NCBI GenBank assembly: GCA_012718935.1
Contig: JAAYBH010000045.1
Location: forward strand, 1 to 64,000
DNA length: 64,000 nt
Reading direction: 5' to 3'
Source: Clostridiales bacterium
Lineage (GTDB): Bacteria; Bacillota; Clostridia; Oscillospirales; Oscillospiraceae
Below, piece after piece: positions 29,755 through 39,700 of this stretch. The first letter of the stretch is position 1. Each line of letters opens with the position of its first letter. The notes under the pieces were generated by a model. It did no database searches. It saw only the letters and a program-made list of their open reading frames with translations, and was not told the DNA's origin. Made by a program: the position numbers and the translations under genes.

Positions 29755-31422
29755 CTATGAAGAGAATCCTTTGCGCTGCGCTGTCTCTTCATTCTGGTCC
29801 GTATATGTGTCGGGGTGCGACCCGGGGGCAATTCTTGGGGTTGCGCCGGGATAATCAACATCGGAAAGCGCATTGTTGTTGATCAGACGCAAAATCATAC
29901 AGGAGAGCAGAATGTGTAAACGTTCGAAGGGATCCTCAAGCTGCATCGGCGTAATATTTTCTATGCACTTGATCCTGTAGGCCAGGGTACTTCGGTGAAT
30001 AAACAGTTTGCTTGATGCGGTTAAGAGGCTCCTGTTGCTAAGCAGATAGGCTTCCAGCGTCTCAAGAAAATTTGTTTTATTTGCGATATCATATTCCTGC
30101 AAGCGAAAGGCTGCGTGATGGCACACAGCACGAAGCGGAAAACAGGAACTCAGATCGTTGATGATGTGCATTCCAAGGACGTCGCGGTAGTATTTGATGC
30201 GGCACTTCGACAGAGATGAGACTCTGTGCGGCAGCATCGCGAGGTTATATTGAAGCTTCAGTATATTAAAATCGCAGAACTTCATGCCGATACTGCATGA
30301 CCCATTGTTCAGTTTCAGCTGTTTTTTCAACAGCGGTATATTTTTCTCGAGCAAGGAGCAAGCGTCATTGTGCAGCAGCACGAAGATGAAGTCGTCAAAC
30401 CAAAAGGCAACACAATCGGAATAGGAGCCTGCAAAAACATTCTCGTAATCATACAAAAAATGGCTTATATTCTTATCCTCCGGTGGAAGCTTCACAAGCA
30501 GGATCTGATAGTCGTCGTTTGTACGCCAACCAAGACGCGCCATATTTGTGTGCAGGAATTTTGATTCCATAACGGTCGAATAGCGAAGCGCTGTTGTAAT
30601 GCTCGCCCGGAAGTAGTCATGTACGTCAACAAAGGTGTTAAACCGTTCAATCACGGTTTTATGCAGGATTTCTGCTATACAGTCTGTCAGCCACAGGTGA
30701 TGACCTGACAGAGCGCCATAAGTCCTTGAAAAGATCAGAGTCGCGACACGCGAACTCTTGTATTCGAACGAAATACTGATATAGTCCCGGCTGGCATCGC
30801 CTGAACTCAGAAAGGTCGATCGCGGACTCGGCTTCGATTTTATCTGGCGTTCCTTGGCTGTCTCTCCCGGGTTCATGGGTAATACCCAATGATTGGCTGC
30901 GAGCGTCTCTTGCCAGATAGTATTGCTATCCGGCGGCAGGTTGATGTCGCTGTACCCAAGAAGAGCCATATCCGAACCATAGAGAGAGACGTGACAATCC
31001 AGAAACGCAGCACAGGCATTGAGTACCGTCTGAAGCGACTTGTTCGTCAGAAGCGCATCCAATAATGCCCGTTCATGGTCGGCATATTTGAAGAAGCTGT
31101 TCTGTATTTCAAGCATGATGGCTGACTGGTTGCTGTCAGCTGAGTAAATCAACCCCCTGACCTGGTGTTTATCAAGCAGCGTAACCGCGTTACCTCCGCC
31201 ACCCAGACAGATAACGTTTTCAGGTAACCGGTGCAGTTCCCGAAGCTGCGGCCACTGTGCCAAATACAAAATATCCTCGGCATAAGGCCGTTCTGCGATA
31301 AAGGGACATATGCCTATCAGATTCATCGCGCCACCCGGACATCCCACAACGTGTTCATAAGGCGTTTCCAGGTAATCCATAATCATACCTAAATTGAGTT
31401 TCACTGTCATCCTCCCCGTCAA
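29755..31422 (-). CDS. PucR/CdaR-type transcriptional regulator
   Basis: C-terminal HTH: FLETLEAYLLSNRSLLTASSKLFIHRSTLAYRIKCIENITPMQLEDPFERLHILLSCMIL. Confidence 0.82.
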   Translation of the reverse strand: MTGRMTVKLNLGMIMDYLETPYEHVVGCPGGAMNLIGICPFIAERPYAEDILYLAQWPQLRELHRLPENVICLGGGGNAVTLLDKHQVRGLIYSADSNQSAIMLEIQNSFFKYADHERALLDALLTNKSLQTVLNACAAFLDCHVSLYGSDMALLGYSDINLPPDSNTIWQETLAANHWVLPMNPGETAKERQIKSKPSPRSTFLSSGDASRDYISISFEYKSSRVATLIFSRTYGALSGHHLWLTDCIAEILHKTVIERFNTFVDVHDYFRASITTALRYSTVMESKFLHTNMARLGWRTNDDYQILLVKLPPEDKNISHFLYDYENVFAGSYSDCVAFWFDDFIFVLLHNDACSLLEKNIPLLKKQLKLNNGSCSIGMKFCDFNILKLQYNLAMLPHRVSSLSKCRIKYYRDVLGMHIINDLSSCFPLRAVCHHAAFRLQEYDIANKTNFLETLEAYLLSNRSLLTASSKLFIHRSTLAYRIKCIENITPMQLEDPFERLHILLSCMILRLINNNALSDVDYPGATPRIAPGSHPDTYTDQNEETAQRKGFSS

Positions 31423-31542
31423 ACAATAAAACTATTCCGTCGTACAACGCGTAAAAACAATTTATTAAATACCTGATGATCATAAATACACAAAACACGG
31501 CTGCGTGAATACGCTGATGCGCTATTGAAAGGAAACATACAA

Positions 31543-32538
31543 ATGACATTGACACCGAAAGAAAACTATATCAAGATGCTCCATGGTGAAATCCCGGAAT
31601 TTATACCATCAATGCTGTATGCAACGCACAGTGCTCCTATCGGCGACGAGATGCTCACACCTCAATCGGCACCGAACGGGCCGGTGATGACGGCGTACGG
31701 AGTTGAATATGTCGGCAGCAAGGATATCAATAACGGTGCCATGCCGGCGCCCGGGAAAACACTTCTGAATGACATCCGAAAATGGCGTGATGTCATTAAA
31801 AACCCCGACACGCGGCATAGGGATTGGGAGGCATACTACAAGAAGAAGATCGATACGATCGATCGCGCTAATATGGCGGTTTCCTGTGTCGGCGGGGATT
31901 ATTTTTTGACACTGGTCAGCTTTATGGGGTTTGAGCAGGCATTGATGGCAATGTTTGAGGAGCCTGAAGAGGTCTACGCTCTCTTTGATTATGTTTCCGA
32001 GCACTATCTGAACGTCATGCGTCAGCAACTCAGGTATCTGAAGCCCGAGCTCTATACCATCATGGATGACGACGCCGCCTATCGCTCACCGTTCTTTTCC
32101 GTGGATATGTACCGGCAGCTTGTAAAACCCTTCCATAAAAAACATGCCGATCTCGCCTTGGAAAACGGTATCCTTTTAGAGCGTCACGACTGTGGGCGCT
32201 GTGAATGCTTCATCGACGACTGGCTGGAACTCGGCATCAAAAGCTGGAATCCAGCACAGGTTTCGAACGATCTGGTGGCGATAAAAAAGAAATACGCCGG
32301 CAAACTGGCCTTGTGCGGCTGCTGGGATAATCAGGGTAAGTTCAGCAGCCCGCTGATTGACGATGAGACATTGCGCGAAGCGCTTTATACATACGTTGAC
32401 ACGTTTGCGCCCGGCGGTGGATTCTCCTTCACAGCGAGCTTTATGGGATTTGCCGACGATCCGATTGCAAACAAGAAAAGAGAAATTATCCGTGATTTCT
32501 ATCACAGTTACGCTAAAAACTACTATCAAACACACTAA
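31543..32538 (+). CDS. URO-D-superfamily protein
   Basis: MTLTPKENYIKMLHGEIPEFIP start, LLERHDCGRCECFIDDWLELGIKSWNPAQ metal-site region. Confidence 0.82.
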   Translation: MTLTPKENYIKMLHGEIPEFIPSMLYATHSAPIGDEMLTPQSAPNGPVMTAYGVEYVGSKDINNGAMPAPGKTLLNDIRKWRDVIKNPDTRHRDWEAYYKKKIDTIDRANMAVSCVGGDYFLTLVSFMGFEQALMAMFEEPEEVYALFDYVSEHYLNVMRQQLRYLKPELYTIMDDDAAYRSPFFSVDMYRQLVKPFHKKHADLALENGILLERHDCGRCECFIDDWLELGIKSWNPAQVSNDLVAIKKKYAGKLALCGCWDNQGKFSSPLIDDETLREALYTYVDTFAPGGGFSFTASFMGFADDPIANKKREIIRDFYHSYAKNYYQTH

Positions 32539-32550
32539 TCGGAGGATATC

Positions 32551-33516
32551 ATGAAAGAGAAAGAAAACATCCTGCGATGTTACAGACATCTGTTACCTGA
32601 TCACCTCCCTGATTTGTCACAAGGACATCAGATGATTCTGCCGGCCGGCTTTAATGAGGTACCGCCGTATGAACAGGGAGGCCTTGATTGGTTCGGAGTT
32701 CTTTGGCGTACCGAAACGCCGGCGGCTATCCCCGATCCGATGGCGCCGAGGGTTCTGACCGATATCTCAAAATGGCGTGAGCAGGTTAAATTCCCGGATC
32801 TGGATCTGTGGGACTGGGATAACGCAGTCATTGTTGATAAAGTCGATGTTTTTGACAGAGAAAACAAGCTGATGGAGGTCCTGATTAAGGAAGGCCCCTT
32901 TGAGAGGATACACGCACTGATGGGTATGCAGGAGGCGCTCACTGCCCTTCTGACCGATCAGGAGGAGTTTATAGCACTGGCGTCCGCGATTACCGATTTT
33001 AAATGTCAACTGATCAACAAGGTTGCGCAGTACTACAAACCAGATATTATCAATTTCCATGACGATTACGGTACTCAGAAAAGCATGATGCTCTCACCGG
33101 TGCTTTGGCGGCGGATATTCAAACCGCTGATTCAAAAGGTCGTTGCCGTTTGCCACAGCCACGGGATCTTTTTTGATCTGCATTCATGCGGGCTAATCGA
33201 ACCCATCATACCCGAGCTCGCGGAAATTGGCGTTGATTGCCTCAACTGCATGCCGATCAATGACATTCCGAAAATGAAAGAGCTGACCAGCGATAAACTC
33301 ACCTTCTTTGTCGGCTTTGATGTGCAGAAATACGAGCTTTGCGACCGGACGGGACAGTTAACAGGCGATATCCGGAACGAAATCCGTGAAACGATCGCTG
33401 CCTGGGGAAAAAATGGGAATTATCTTCCGAGCAATCGCCTGAGTGAATGGTGGGTAAGCAAAGTCATTGCGGAGGAACTGGAAAACATGCGTTGGACAAT
33501 GTACCCAGCGCTCTGA
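32551..33516 (+). CDS. URO-D-superfamily protein
   Basis: FHDDYGTQKSMMLSPVLWRRIFKPLIQKV...FFDLHSCGLIEPIIPELAEIGVDCLN. Confidence 0.82.
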   Translation: MKEKENILRCYRHLLPDHLPDLSQGHQMILPAGFNEVPPYEQGGLDWFGVLWRTETPAAIPDPMAPRVLTDISKWREQVKFPDLDLWDWDNAVIVDKVDVFDRENKLMEVLIKEGPFERIHALMGMQEALTALLTDQEEFIALASAITDFKCQLINKVAQYYKPDIINFHDDYGTQKSMMLSPVLWRRIFKPLIQKVVAVCHSHGIFFDLHSCGLIEPIIPELAEIGVDCLNCMPINDIPKMKELTSDKLTFFVGFDVQKYELCDRTGQLTGDIRNEIRETIAAWGKNGNYLPSNRLSEWWVSKVIAEELENMRWTMYPAL

Positions 33517-33523
33517 GGCGGAT

Positions 33524-33568
33524 CAAGCCCTTCCTGAAAACCGGCAGCAGGAAGGGCTTGACTGTTTT
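33524..33568 (+). terminator. Rho-independent terminator of the URO-D gene pair
   Basis: CAAGCCCTTCCTG / CAGGAAGGGCTTG 13-bp stem followed by actgttttt. Confidence 0.88.
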
Positions 33569-33621
33569 TGAGAGTCAAACCGGTAGAAACGCTTTCTGTT
33601 TCCGCAAGCTGGTGAAATCTC

Positions 33622-34401
33622 TCAGAACTGATCCTTGAATTCCGCATACACTTTCGGCAGAATTACCGCAAGATTTGTGAATTCCTTGATATTATGAAGA
33701 AGAAGCTCCTTGACGCCGTCAGTCGGGATTTTTGCGCCGTCAGGCAGCATTTTAAACGGCTTCCCTTCCCGGACACCCCAACCGGTCCAGAAGCGGGTCC
33801 TGAGCTCCGACCCTCCCTCTGTTGGGCGGACAAAATGCACCATGATGACAGGCGCGTGTTCATTTCCGGCGCAGACGATCGTGCCCTTGAAGTCTTTGAG
33901 TTTTTCCTTATCAAAGCCGATATCGGCAGGATTGCGGAAATTGATCATTATATCAAGGACAGGCCCCTCGGGCGACATGGCTTCCTTGACGTCGTGAATT
34001 GTATCCCAATAACGCTCTTTCATTGAAAGTGACGAATCCCGGGCTTTTTCAGGATTCCGTGTAATGGCCTGGTGGTGCTCGTCATGACACCATATTTTAT
34101 ACCTGAGCGGCTCCAGGCCATGCCAGGCGAACCACCAGTCGAACATATCGGGTGTGACGCCCGGCATCAGTGTATGATTGGCAAGCATTGCGGTGCCATC
34201 CTCAAACTGGGTATAGCCGATCTCTCCGTACATATAACCTTCGTCGAAAAGCTTGTTGAGGTCGGGAGCTCTGTGTGCCTTAGCCGGATCAAGCGGTGTT
34301 TCTGCTTTTTTGTAACTCTCGGCGGGTGGGGTCGCCATTTCCATTACGAAATACTTGTAAAGCGGGCTGTTCATTTCAGCACCAGTGATGGGTACCGGCA
34401 T
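33622..34401 (-). CDS. DAPG/phloretin hydrolase-like (PhlG-family) protein 1
   Basis: GYMYGEIGY, MPGVTPDMFDWWFAWHGLEPLRYKIWCHDEHH, KERYWDT, LLHNIKEFTNLAVILP; paralog of 48171..48968. Confidence 0.75.
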   Translation of the reverse strand: MPVPITGAEMNSPLYKYFVMEMATPPAESYKKAETPLDPAKAHRAPDLNKLFDEGYMYGEIGYTQFEDGTAMLANHTLMPGVTPDMFDWWFAWHGLEPLRYKIWCHDEHHQAITRNPEKARDSSLSMKERYWDTIHDVKEAMSPEGPVLDIMINFRNPADIGFDKEKLKDFKGTIVCAGNEHAPVIMVHFVRPTEGGSELRTRFWTGWGVREGKPFKMLPDGAKIPTDGVKELLLHNIKEFTNLAVILPKVYAEFKDQF

Positions 34402-34479
34402 TTTTTGTCATCCTTTCTTTAGTGCAGATGAACTCTGCAGCATCTATTATGAATTCGATGTTCGTTTGAGGCTGCGGGA

Positions 34480-36468
34480 CTACATAATTTCGAGCGCAGC
34501 CAAAAATCCGCTTCTTACAGCTGATTCAACTTTTCCCGGCCGTGCGCAGTCACCGACCTTGTACACTCTTATGTTTTGAGTAATGCTGTCAATTTCCTCG
34601 GTTGAATTGGGGGACATACCCAGCGCATATATGACAGTATCGCCTTTCAAAACACTTTCATTCCCGTCTTTGTCGACGATACGGACTGATCCCGGTGTTA
34701 TCTTCTGGCAACGCATTTCCGTAAGGACTTTAATTCCCTCACTTTCCATTTCCATGGTCAACGCTTCTCTGTACATTCCGAAGGAATCGTTTGCTATTCG
34801 CGGTAATTTCTCAATAACCGTAACCATATGGCCTGTTTTGGCAAGATGCAGACCAGTCTCGCAGCCGACAAGACCGCCGCCCACCACAATGACGCGTTTT
34901 CCCATCGGATAGCCTTTATATACATCGACAGCATGCTGTATTTTGTCTATTCCAGGGATGGACGGTACGGCTGGGCGGGATCCCACAGCCAGTATAACAG
35001 CGTCCGGTTGGAGCTTACGTATCAAGGTCGCGTCTGCAACGGTATTTAGGAGAATCTGAGCCCCGCAGCGCTCTGTAAGCCGAATAAGGAGATTCTTGAA
35101 ATCCCGTAGGTCCTGCTTTGAAACATCTGTCTCGGTAAAATTCAGCATTCCCCCAAGCCTGTGTTCGCTCTCCGCGAGTACAACCCGATGACCGCGGTCT
35201 GCTGCTGTTATCGCTGCCTGCATACCGGCTGGTCCCCCGCCAGCGATGAGAACTGTTTTTGGTGAACTCGGGGTGGGAAAGAGTGCCAGGTCAATGGGCA
35301 GATTGGCAATTGGATTGATTGTACAGTTTCCGACGCGTTTGGACAGCTCGGCGCTTGACCAGGGTATGTCTTTATATCCTTCTTCCGGTGAGCCTGGGAA
35401 GCAATTAAAACAGCGGATGCATCGACGGATTTCGTCAGCCTTCCCGTTAAATGCTTTCGCAGGAAAATACGGGTCCGCAAGCATCTGCCGTCCAAGGATC
35501 ACATAGTCCGCCATGCCCTCGGCAATTATCTGCTCGGCCTGTTCGGGTGAATTGAAGCCTCCCACGACACCGACGGGCAGGGTCGTGTACTTTTTGAGCT
35601 TGTCGGATACGGCAGCATTGAACCCATGCGGAACATACATTGAAGAGAATTGGCGCGTTTTTATAGGTTCGGTGTAAAGACCGGCGGAGACATGAATCAG
35701 ATCAGCTGTCCCCTCCAGCATCCTGCAAAACCGGCCTATATCATCGAGTGTGATACCTCCCTGCACGCCTTCTGTTGCGCTCAACCGCACTTCAATTAAA
35801 AAATCGGAGCCGACACGTTCCCGTATACCTCTGATAATATTCAGAGGAAATCTGGCTCTGTTCTCCAACGGGCCGCCATATGTATCCGTTCTGGTATTCA
35901 GCCTCGGCGATAAAAACTGTGTGAATAAAAACCCGTGACCGGCATGAATAAGGACGCCGTCAAAACCGGCAGCTTTCATAAAACTCGCCGCATCCTCAAA
36001 GTCTTTTATAACGCGGGCCATATCGTCATCGGTCATTGCAGCGACCTTAACTCCGTCAGGCCGAGTCAGATTCACGGGGCCTATCGGCCCCTTCTGCCCT
36101 TCAAAAGGTGTTTTTTCTGAACCGGGATGTGCCAGCTCGATCATCGCCAGAGCGCCGTGCTTCTTTATTAAAGTCGCATAATGACCAATCGCTTCAAAGG
36201 CCTTGCCTCCATGCTCGGAATAATCAAAGGGCGGGAACGGAAGGCGGTCAGCATCTGTAAAGTTGACATTTGTTTCACCGACATATACTGCGGCGGCTCC
36301 CCCCTCTGCAATCGCCTCTATTTTGCGGTACGCCCGCGGGCCAGCTTCGGGATCAAGTGCGATCAGGCCGAAAGCCATTGGGGCATTCACAATTCTGTTC
36401 TTAAAGGTATGGCATCCAACTGTCAATGGACTCATTAAGTTCGTAAACGGTCTGTATATTCTTCCCAT
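34480..36468 (-). CDS. OYE-family NADH:flavin oxidoreductase / enoate (2,4-dienoyl) reductase-like Fe-S flavoenzyme
   Basis: N-terminal OYE barrel (LIHAGHGFLFTQFLSPRLNTRTDTYGGPLENRARFPLNIIRGIRERVG), Fe-S cysteines RRCIRCFNC...NCTINP, C-terminal FAD/NAD motifs VLIAGGGPAGMQAAITAADRGH. Confidence 0.92.
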   Translation of the reverse strand: MGRIYRPFTNLMSPLTVGCHTFKNRIVNAPMAFGLIALDPEAGPRAYRKIEAIAEGGAAAVYVGETNVNFTDADRLPFPPFDYSEHGGKAFEAIGHYATLIKKHGALAMIELAHPGSEKTPFEGQKGPIGPVNLTRPDGVKVAAMTDDDMARVIKDFEDAASFMKAAGFDGVLIHAGHGFLFTQFLSPRLNTRTDTYGGPLENRARFPLNIIRGIRERVGSDFLIEVRLSATEGVQGGITLDDIGRFCRMLEGTADLIHVSAGLYTEPIKTRQFSSMYVPHGFNAAVSDKLKKYTTLPVGVVGGFNSPEQAEQIIAEGMADYVILGRQMLADPYFPAKAFNGKADEIRRCIRCFNCFPGSPEEGYKDIPWSSAELSKRVGNCTINPIANLPIDLALFPTPSSPKTVLIAGGGPAGMQAAITAADRGHRVVLAESEHRLGGMLNFTETDVSKQDLRDFKNLLIRLTERCGAQILLNTVADATLIRKLQPDAVILAVGSRPAVPSIPGIDKIQHAVDVYKGYPMGKRVIVVGGGLVGCETGLHLAKTGHMVTVIEKLPRIANDSFGMYREALTMEMESEGIKVLTEMRCQKITPGSVRIVDKDGNESVLKGDTVIYALGMSPNSTEEIDSITQNIRVYKVGDCARPGKVESAVRSGFLAALEIM

Positions 36469-36483
36469 ATAAGTATTCCTGCT

Positions 36484-37479
36484 TTACGCGCCGGAGAGTT
36501 TATGAAGACGCGTTCTCTTCCTTCTGTACTCGCCGATTTTTGCTTGGTTGGAGGTGACCGCCAGGAATACCACCAGAAAAATACCGATGCCAAATGTCTG
36601 CATCGAGGCAGGTATTCCGAGGGACAGCATTCCCGCCATAAGGAGTTTTATTGTAAATGTCCCTACGAATGTGCCGAACGCCAGATTTGTATATCTTGAG
36701 AGATATAGACCGATAAACACAGCCGGGAACGCTTCAAACATCATGCCCATCGCACCGTTGAATTTAATAGGCGCCTGGACGATACCAGAGACGGACAGGT
36801 TCATTGTTGCTGCACAGCCCAGCAGGATACCGCTTAATATATAGCAGCTCAGAAGATTTCGCTTTTCTTTGATTCCGGTGCTGACTGCCAGGGCCTGATT
36901 GCCCGCTAACGCCCGAACGTTATATCCAAATCTCGTTTTCGAAAAAAGCATGTAGAAAACAAGCCCGGCTAAAATCCCAAGGGCAAAAATCCACGGTGAC
37001 CTCCCAAAAATCAACATGGCTGTATCACTGATCTTGGCGCCCGATCCGCCTCTCCATACAAGAGCCACGCTTTCATAAGCGATCATCGTTCCGATGCTGA
37101 CAACAAGGGTCGGTACTCTGATCAGCAGATATACGACGGCATTGATAAGAGAGAGAATGACGGCAGCAATGATTGTTATCATCAAAAGACCAGGCGCACC
37201 AATGTGAAGCGATTCAGCTATCGGCGCTGATATGATTACAGATAGAACAACGATCAGTCCGACAGAGAAGTCCCACCTGTTGTTTATTAAGTTGCACGTC
37301 ATTGCCAAAGCAATACAAGCGCCGATCATAGTCTGCTGGGCAATCATGCGGATACTCGCCCATGATCCAAATCCGCTCTTCCCTATAATACGCGCCAGGA
37401 TCATAAACAGCAGAAGTATGCCGATCGGCAATATCAGCGTCTTAATTAGGTTCAGAACAACAGGTTTAACCCTTCCCAT
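36484..37479 (-). CDS. ribose-type ABC transporter permease
   Basis: Polytopic; CNLINNRWDFSVGLIVVLS region, RFGYNVRALAGNQALAVSTGI. Confidence 0.88.
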   Translation of the reverse strand: MGRVKPVVLNLIKTLILPIGILLLFMILARIIGKSGFGSWASIRMIAQQTMIGACIALAMTCNLINNRWDFSVGLIVVLSVIISAPIAESLHIGAPGLLMITIIAAVILSLINAVVYLLIRVPTLVVSIGTMIAYESVALVWRGGSGAKISDTAMLIFGRSPWIFALGILAGLVFYMLFSKTRFGYNVRALAGNQALAVSTGIKEKRNLLSCYILSGILLGCAATMNLSVSGIVQAPIKFNGAMGMMFEAFPAVFIGLYLSRYTNLAFGTFVGTFTIKLLMAGMLSLGIPASMQTFGIGIFLVVFLAVTSNQAKIGEYRRKRTRLHKLSGA

Positions 37480-37516
37480 TTTAATGCCCCTTTAAACCCC
37501 CAAGGCCACCGGTTAC

Positions 37517-37541
37517 CCCGGCAGTCTTGTTGACTGCCGGG
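37517..37541 (-). promoter_or_regulatory. intercistronic hairpin after substrate-binding-protein gene
   Basis: CCCGGCAGTC ttgtt GACTGCCGGG between SBP stop (37583, -) and permease start (37479, -). Confidence 0.85.
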
Positions 37542-37582
37542 ATAACCAGCATTCTCGGGTGCTTCTTCTCTTAATAATTATC

Positions 37583-38734
37583 TTACGCCAAATTATCCAT
37601 TTTGAAATCAGCGGCAAGAGCATTGACGTTATCCAGGCTAGCTCCCGCGGTTGTCACAACGATGATTTTTTGAATTTCCTCCAGGCTGAATGCCGATTTA
37701 TCAAGGAAAGTCTGATAATCCTTTTCGCTGCGCATGATCAGGTTGTCCATATTGATAACAGGCGCCGAACCATCGGCATTTGCGAGTCTATTACCCGAGA
37801 TCGCATTATAAAGCAAAGCAAAGCAGATTTGTGCACGGGCATTGGCGCCGTCGCACGCATACGTGATGGTGCCCTGCTTAAAGGCGTTGAGAACATCGCC
37901 GCCGTCTTCAAATGTCGTCACCTGGACTTTTCCGTTCAAGCCCGCGGCAAGCAGCGGCTGCTCAATATAGGTGGTTGTGTCGACACCGGATAGAATTGCC
38001 TCAATATCAGGATTCTGCGTTAAAAGGTTCTGTCCGGCTTCGGTGACGTTAAAGGATCTGGCTTCAGCGGCAAGAGTCAGGCCTGCTTCCGTAACTGCTG
38101 CGGTGGCACCGTTCAAGCGATTGTCAAAAGTGGCAGCCGTTCCGGGAGGCATGCCAAGCGTTGCAAATTTTGTCAGACCTTTATCGATCATCTCTTTTGT
38201 GATGTCGTACATGGTCTGATAATCATTGGGAGCCACACTGCCGACAAAATAATCATTCATTTTTGTGGTTTCGTAACCGCTGTCGAGACTGGCGTCATTT
38301 TCGCAGGCGATAAAGAAAACCTTTGCTTTCTCGCAGGTCTCCATTATGCGCGACGTCATGCTGCCTGTCGCAAAAGCGATGATTCCGTTGACTCCCGATG
38401 CGCAGAGGTTTTCCACGCCGGATAACACTTCGTCAGGCGTGGCTGCCGGATTGCCGTTAATAAATTCACAGTTATACGCATCGGCAAGCGGCTTTAATGC
38501 TTCATTAATTCTCTCAACCCACGGGCCGGTATACTTAAAGGACAGTATGCCGATCTTATATTGCGGCAGCTCGGGTTTCTCGGGTACGGCAGAGCCCTCC
38601 GGGGACGCCGACGGGGCTGCGGACGGCGCAGTCGATTGCGGAGCCTGGCTTGGATTCGGATTTGTTTGGGAACATGCGCTGAAAACAAAAAGAATGACTA
38701 GGATGACACTAATTATTTGACCCAACTTTTTCAT
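37583..38734 (-). CDS. sugar-type ABC transporter substrate-binding lipoprotein
   Basis: ILVILFVFSACSQTNPNPSQ lipobox; YKIGILSFKYTGPWVERINEALKPLADAYNCEF periplasmic-binding fold. Confidence 0.88.
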   Translation of the reverse strand: MKKLGQIISVILVILFVFSACSQTNPNPSQAPQSTAPSAAPSASPEGSAVPEKPELPQYKIGILSFKYTGPWVERINEALKPLADAYNCEFINGNPAATPDEVLSGVENLCASGVNGIIAFATGSMTSRIMETCEKAKVFFIACENDASLDSGYETTKMNDYFVGSVAPNDYQTMYDITKEMIDKGLTKFATLGMPPGTAATFDNRLNGATAAVTEAGLTLAAEARSFNVTEAGQNLLTQNPDIEAILSGVDTTTYIEQPLLAAGLNGKVQVTTFEDGGDVLNAFKQGTITYACDGANARAQICFALLYNAISGNRLANADGSAPVINMDNLIMRSEKDYQTFLDKSAFSLEEIQKIIVVTTAGASLDNVNALAADFKMDNLA

Positions 38735-38762
38735 TTGTTATCCTCCATACATAATTTTTTAT

Positions 38763-39683
38763 TTACCGAGGCAGCAAGCCTTTACGGTCTCTTTTATATG
38801 TGCTCAGAACGACAAGCAGAAAAATGATTCCCTGAATGATTCCAATATACTCGCTTTTCAGCCCAAGCATTGTCAGTCCATTGACGAGCATCACAACGAT
38901 AAAGCTGCCGATGACAGCACTCCTGACAGACACAGTGTAGCCTCCCGTCAGAGACATCCCGCCCAGTACAAGAGCGATTATGACGTTGAGCTCCAGGTTT
39001 TGACCGACGTTTGTTGTAACAGTGCCGTTACGCAGGAGTTCAAAAAAAGACGCAATGCCGAGGATGACGCCGCTGATGAGATACGCCAGCATGCGGTACT
39101 TCTTCGTATCAATACCTGATATCTCCGCCGCTCTGATGTTCTCTCCGATCGCCTTGTTATACTTCCCGATCCTTGAATATTTGAGTACAACGAACATAAA
39201 CGCCAGGATCACCAGGAGTACCGGGAGCTTTAGCCACCAATTGGGATCCCGCAATTCCGAGACGCCGATGGAATGGCCTGTCAGCACTGAATTCACAACC
39301 CCTCTAGCGGCAAACTGCATGCAAAGGGATGAGATAAACGGTGTGATGTTCAGTCGGATTGTAATCGTTCCTGTAATGAAACCACAGAGTCCCGCGGTCA
39401 GTACGCTGAAGATCAGTAAAAGAGCGGGAACACCGGTCGCCCGGTATACAAGAACAGCGACCACCTGAGACAGTGCCAGGACGGCACCCACGGAGAAATC
39501 CATGCCGCCGTGGGCGTAAATTATGGTGGTTCCCATTGAAACCAAAACAACTGTAAATGTTTGATTGAGCAAAAGCGCAACATTGCCGCCGGATATAAAA
39601 CGTCCGTCTGTCAGCACGGCAAACAGCAAGGCTGCGGCAATCAGGCTTGCATAGGGTAAGAACAGTTTAAACCTGCTCATCAT
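38763..39683 (-). CDS. ribose-type ABC transporter permease
   Basis: Polytopic; YAHGGMDFSVGAVLALSQVVAVL, AAEISGIDTKKYR, LVLGGMSLTGG. Confidence 0.9.
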   Translation of the reverse strand: MMSRFKLFLPYASLIAAALLFAVLTDGRFISGGNVALLLNQTFTVVLVSMGTTIIYAHGGMDFSVGAVLALSQVVAVLVYRATGVPALLLIFSVLTAGLCGFITGTITIRLNITPFISSLCMQFAARGVVNSVLTGHSIGVSELRDPNWWLKLPVLLVILAFMFVVLKYSRIGKYNKAIGENIRAAEISGIDTKKYRMLAYLISGVILGIASFFELLRNGTVTTNVGQNLELNVIIALVLGGMSLTGGYTVSVRSAVIGSFIVVMLVNGLTMLGLKSEYIGIIQGIIFLLVVLSTYKRDRKGLLPR

Positions 39684-39700
39684 ATTTGAACGATCCCTCT

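Noticed and set aside
26231-33516. Heme-biosynthesis HemE (uroporphyrinogen decarboxylase)
   Set aside because: Three divergent copies in catabolic context with Cys-containing metal motifs and no other heme genes; better called URO-D superfamily.
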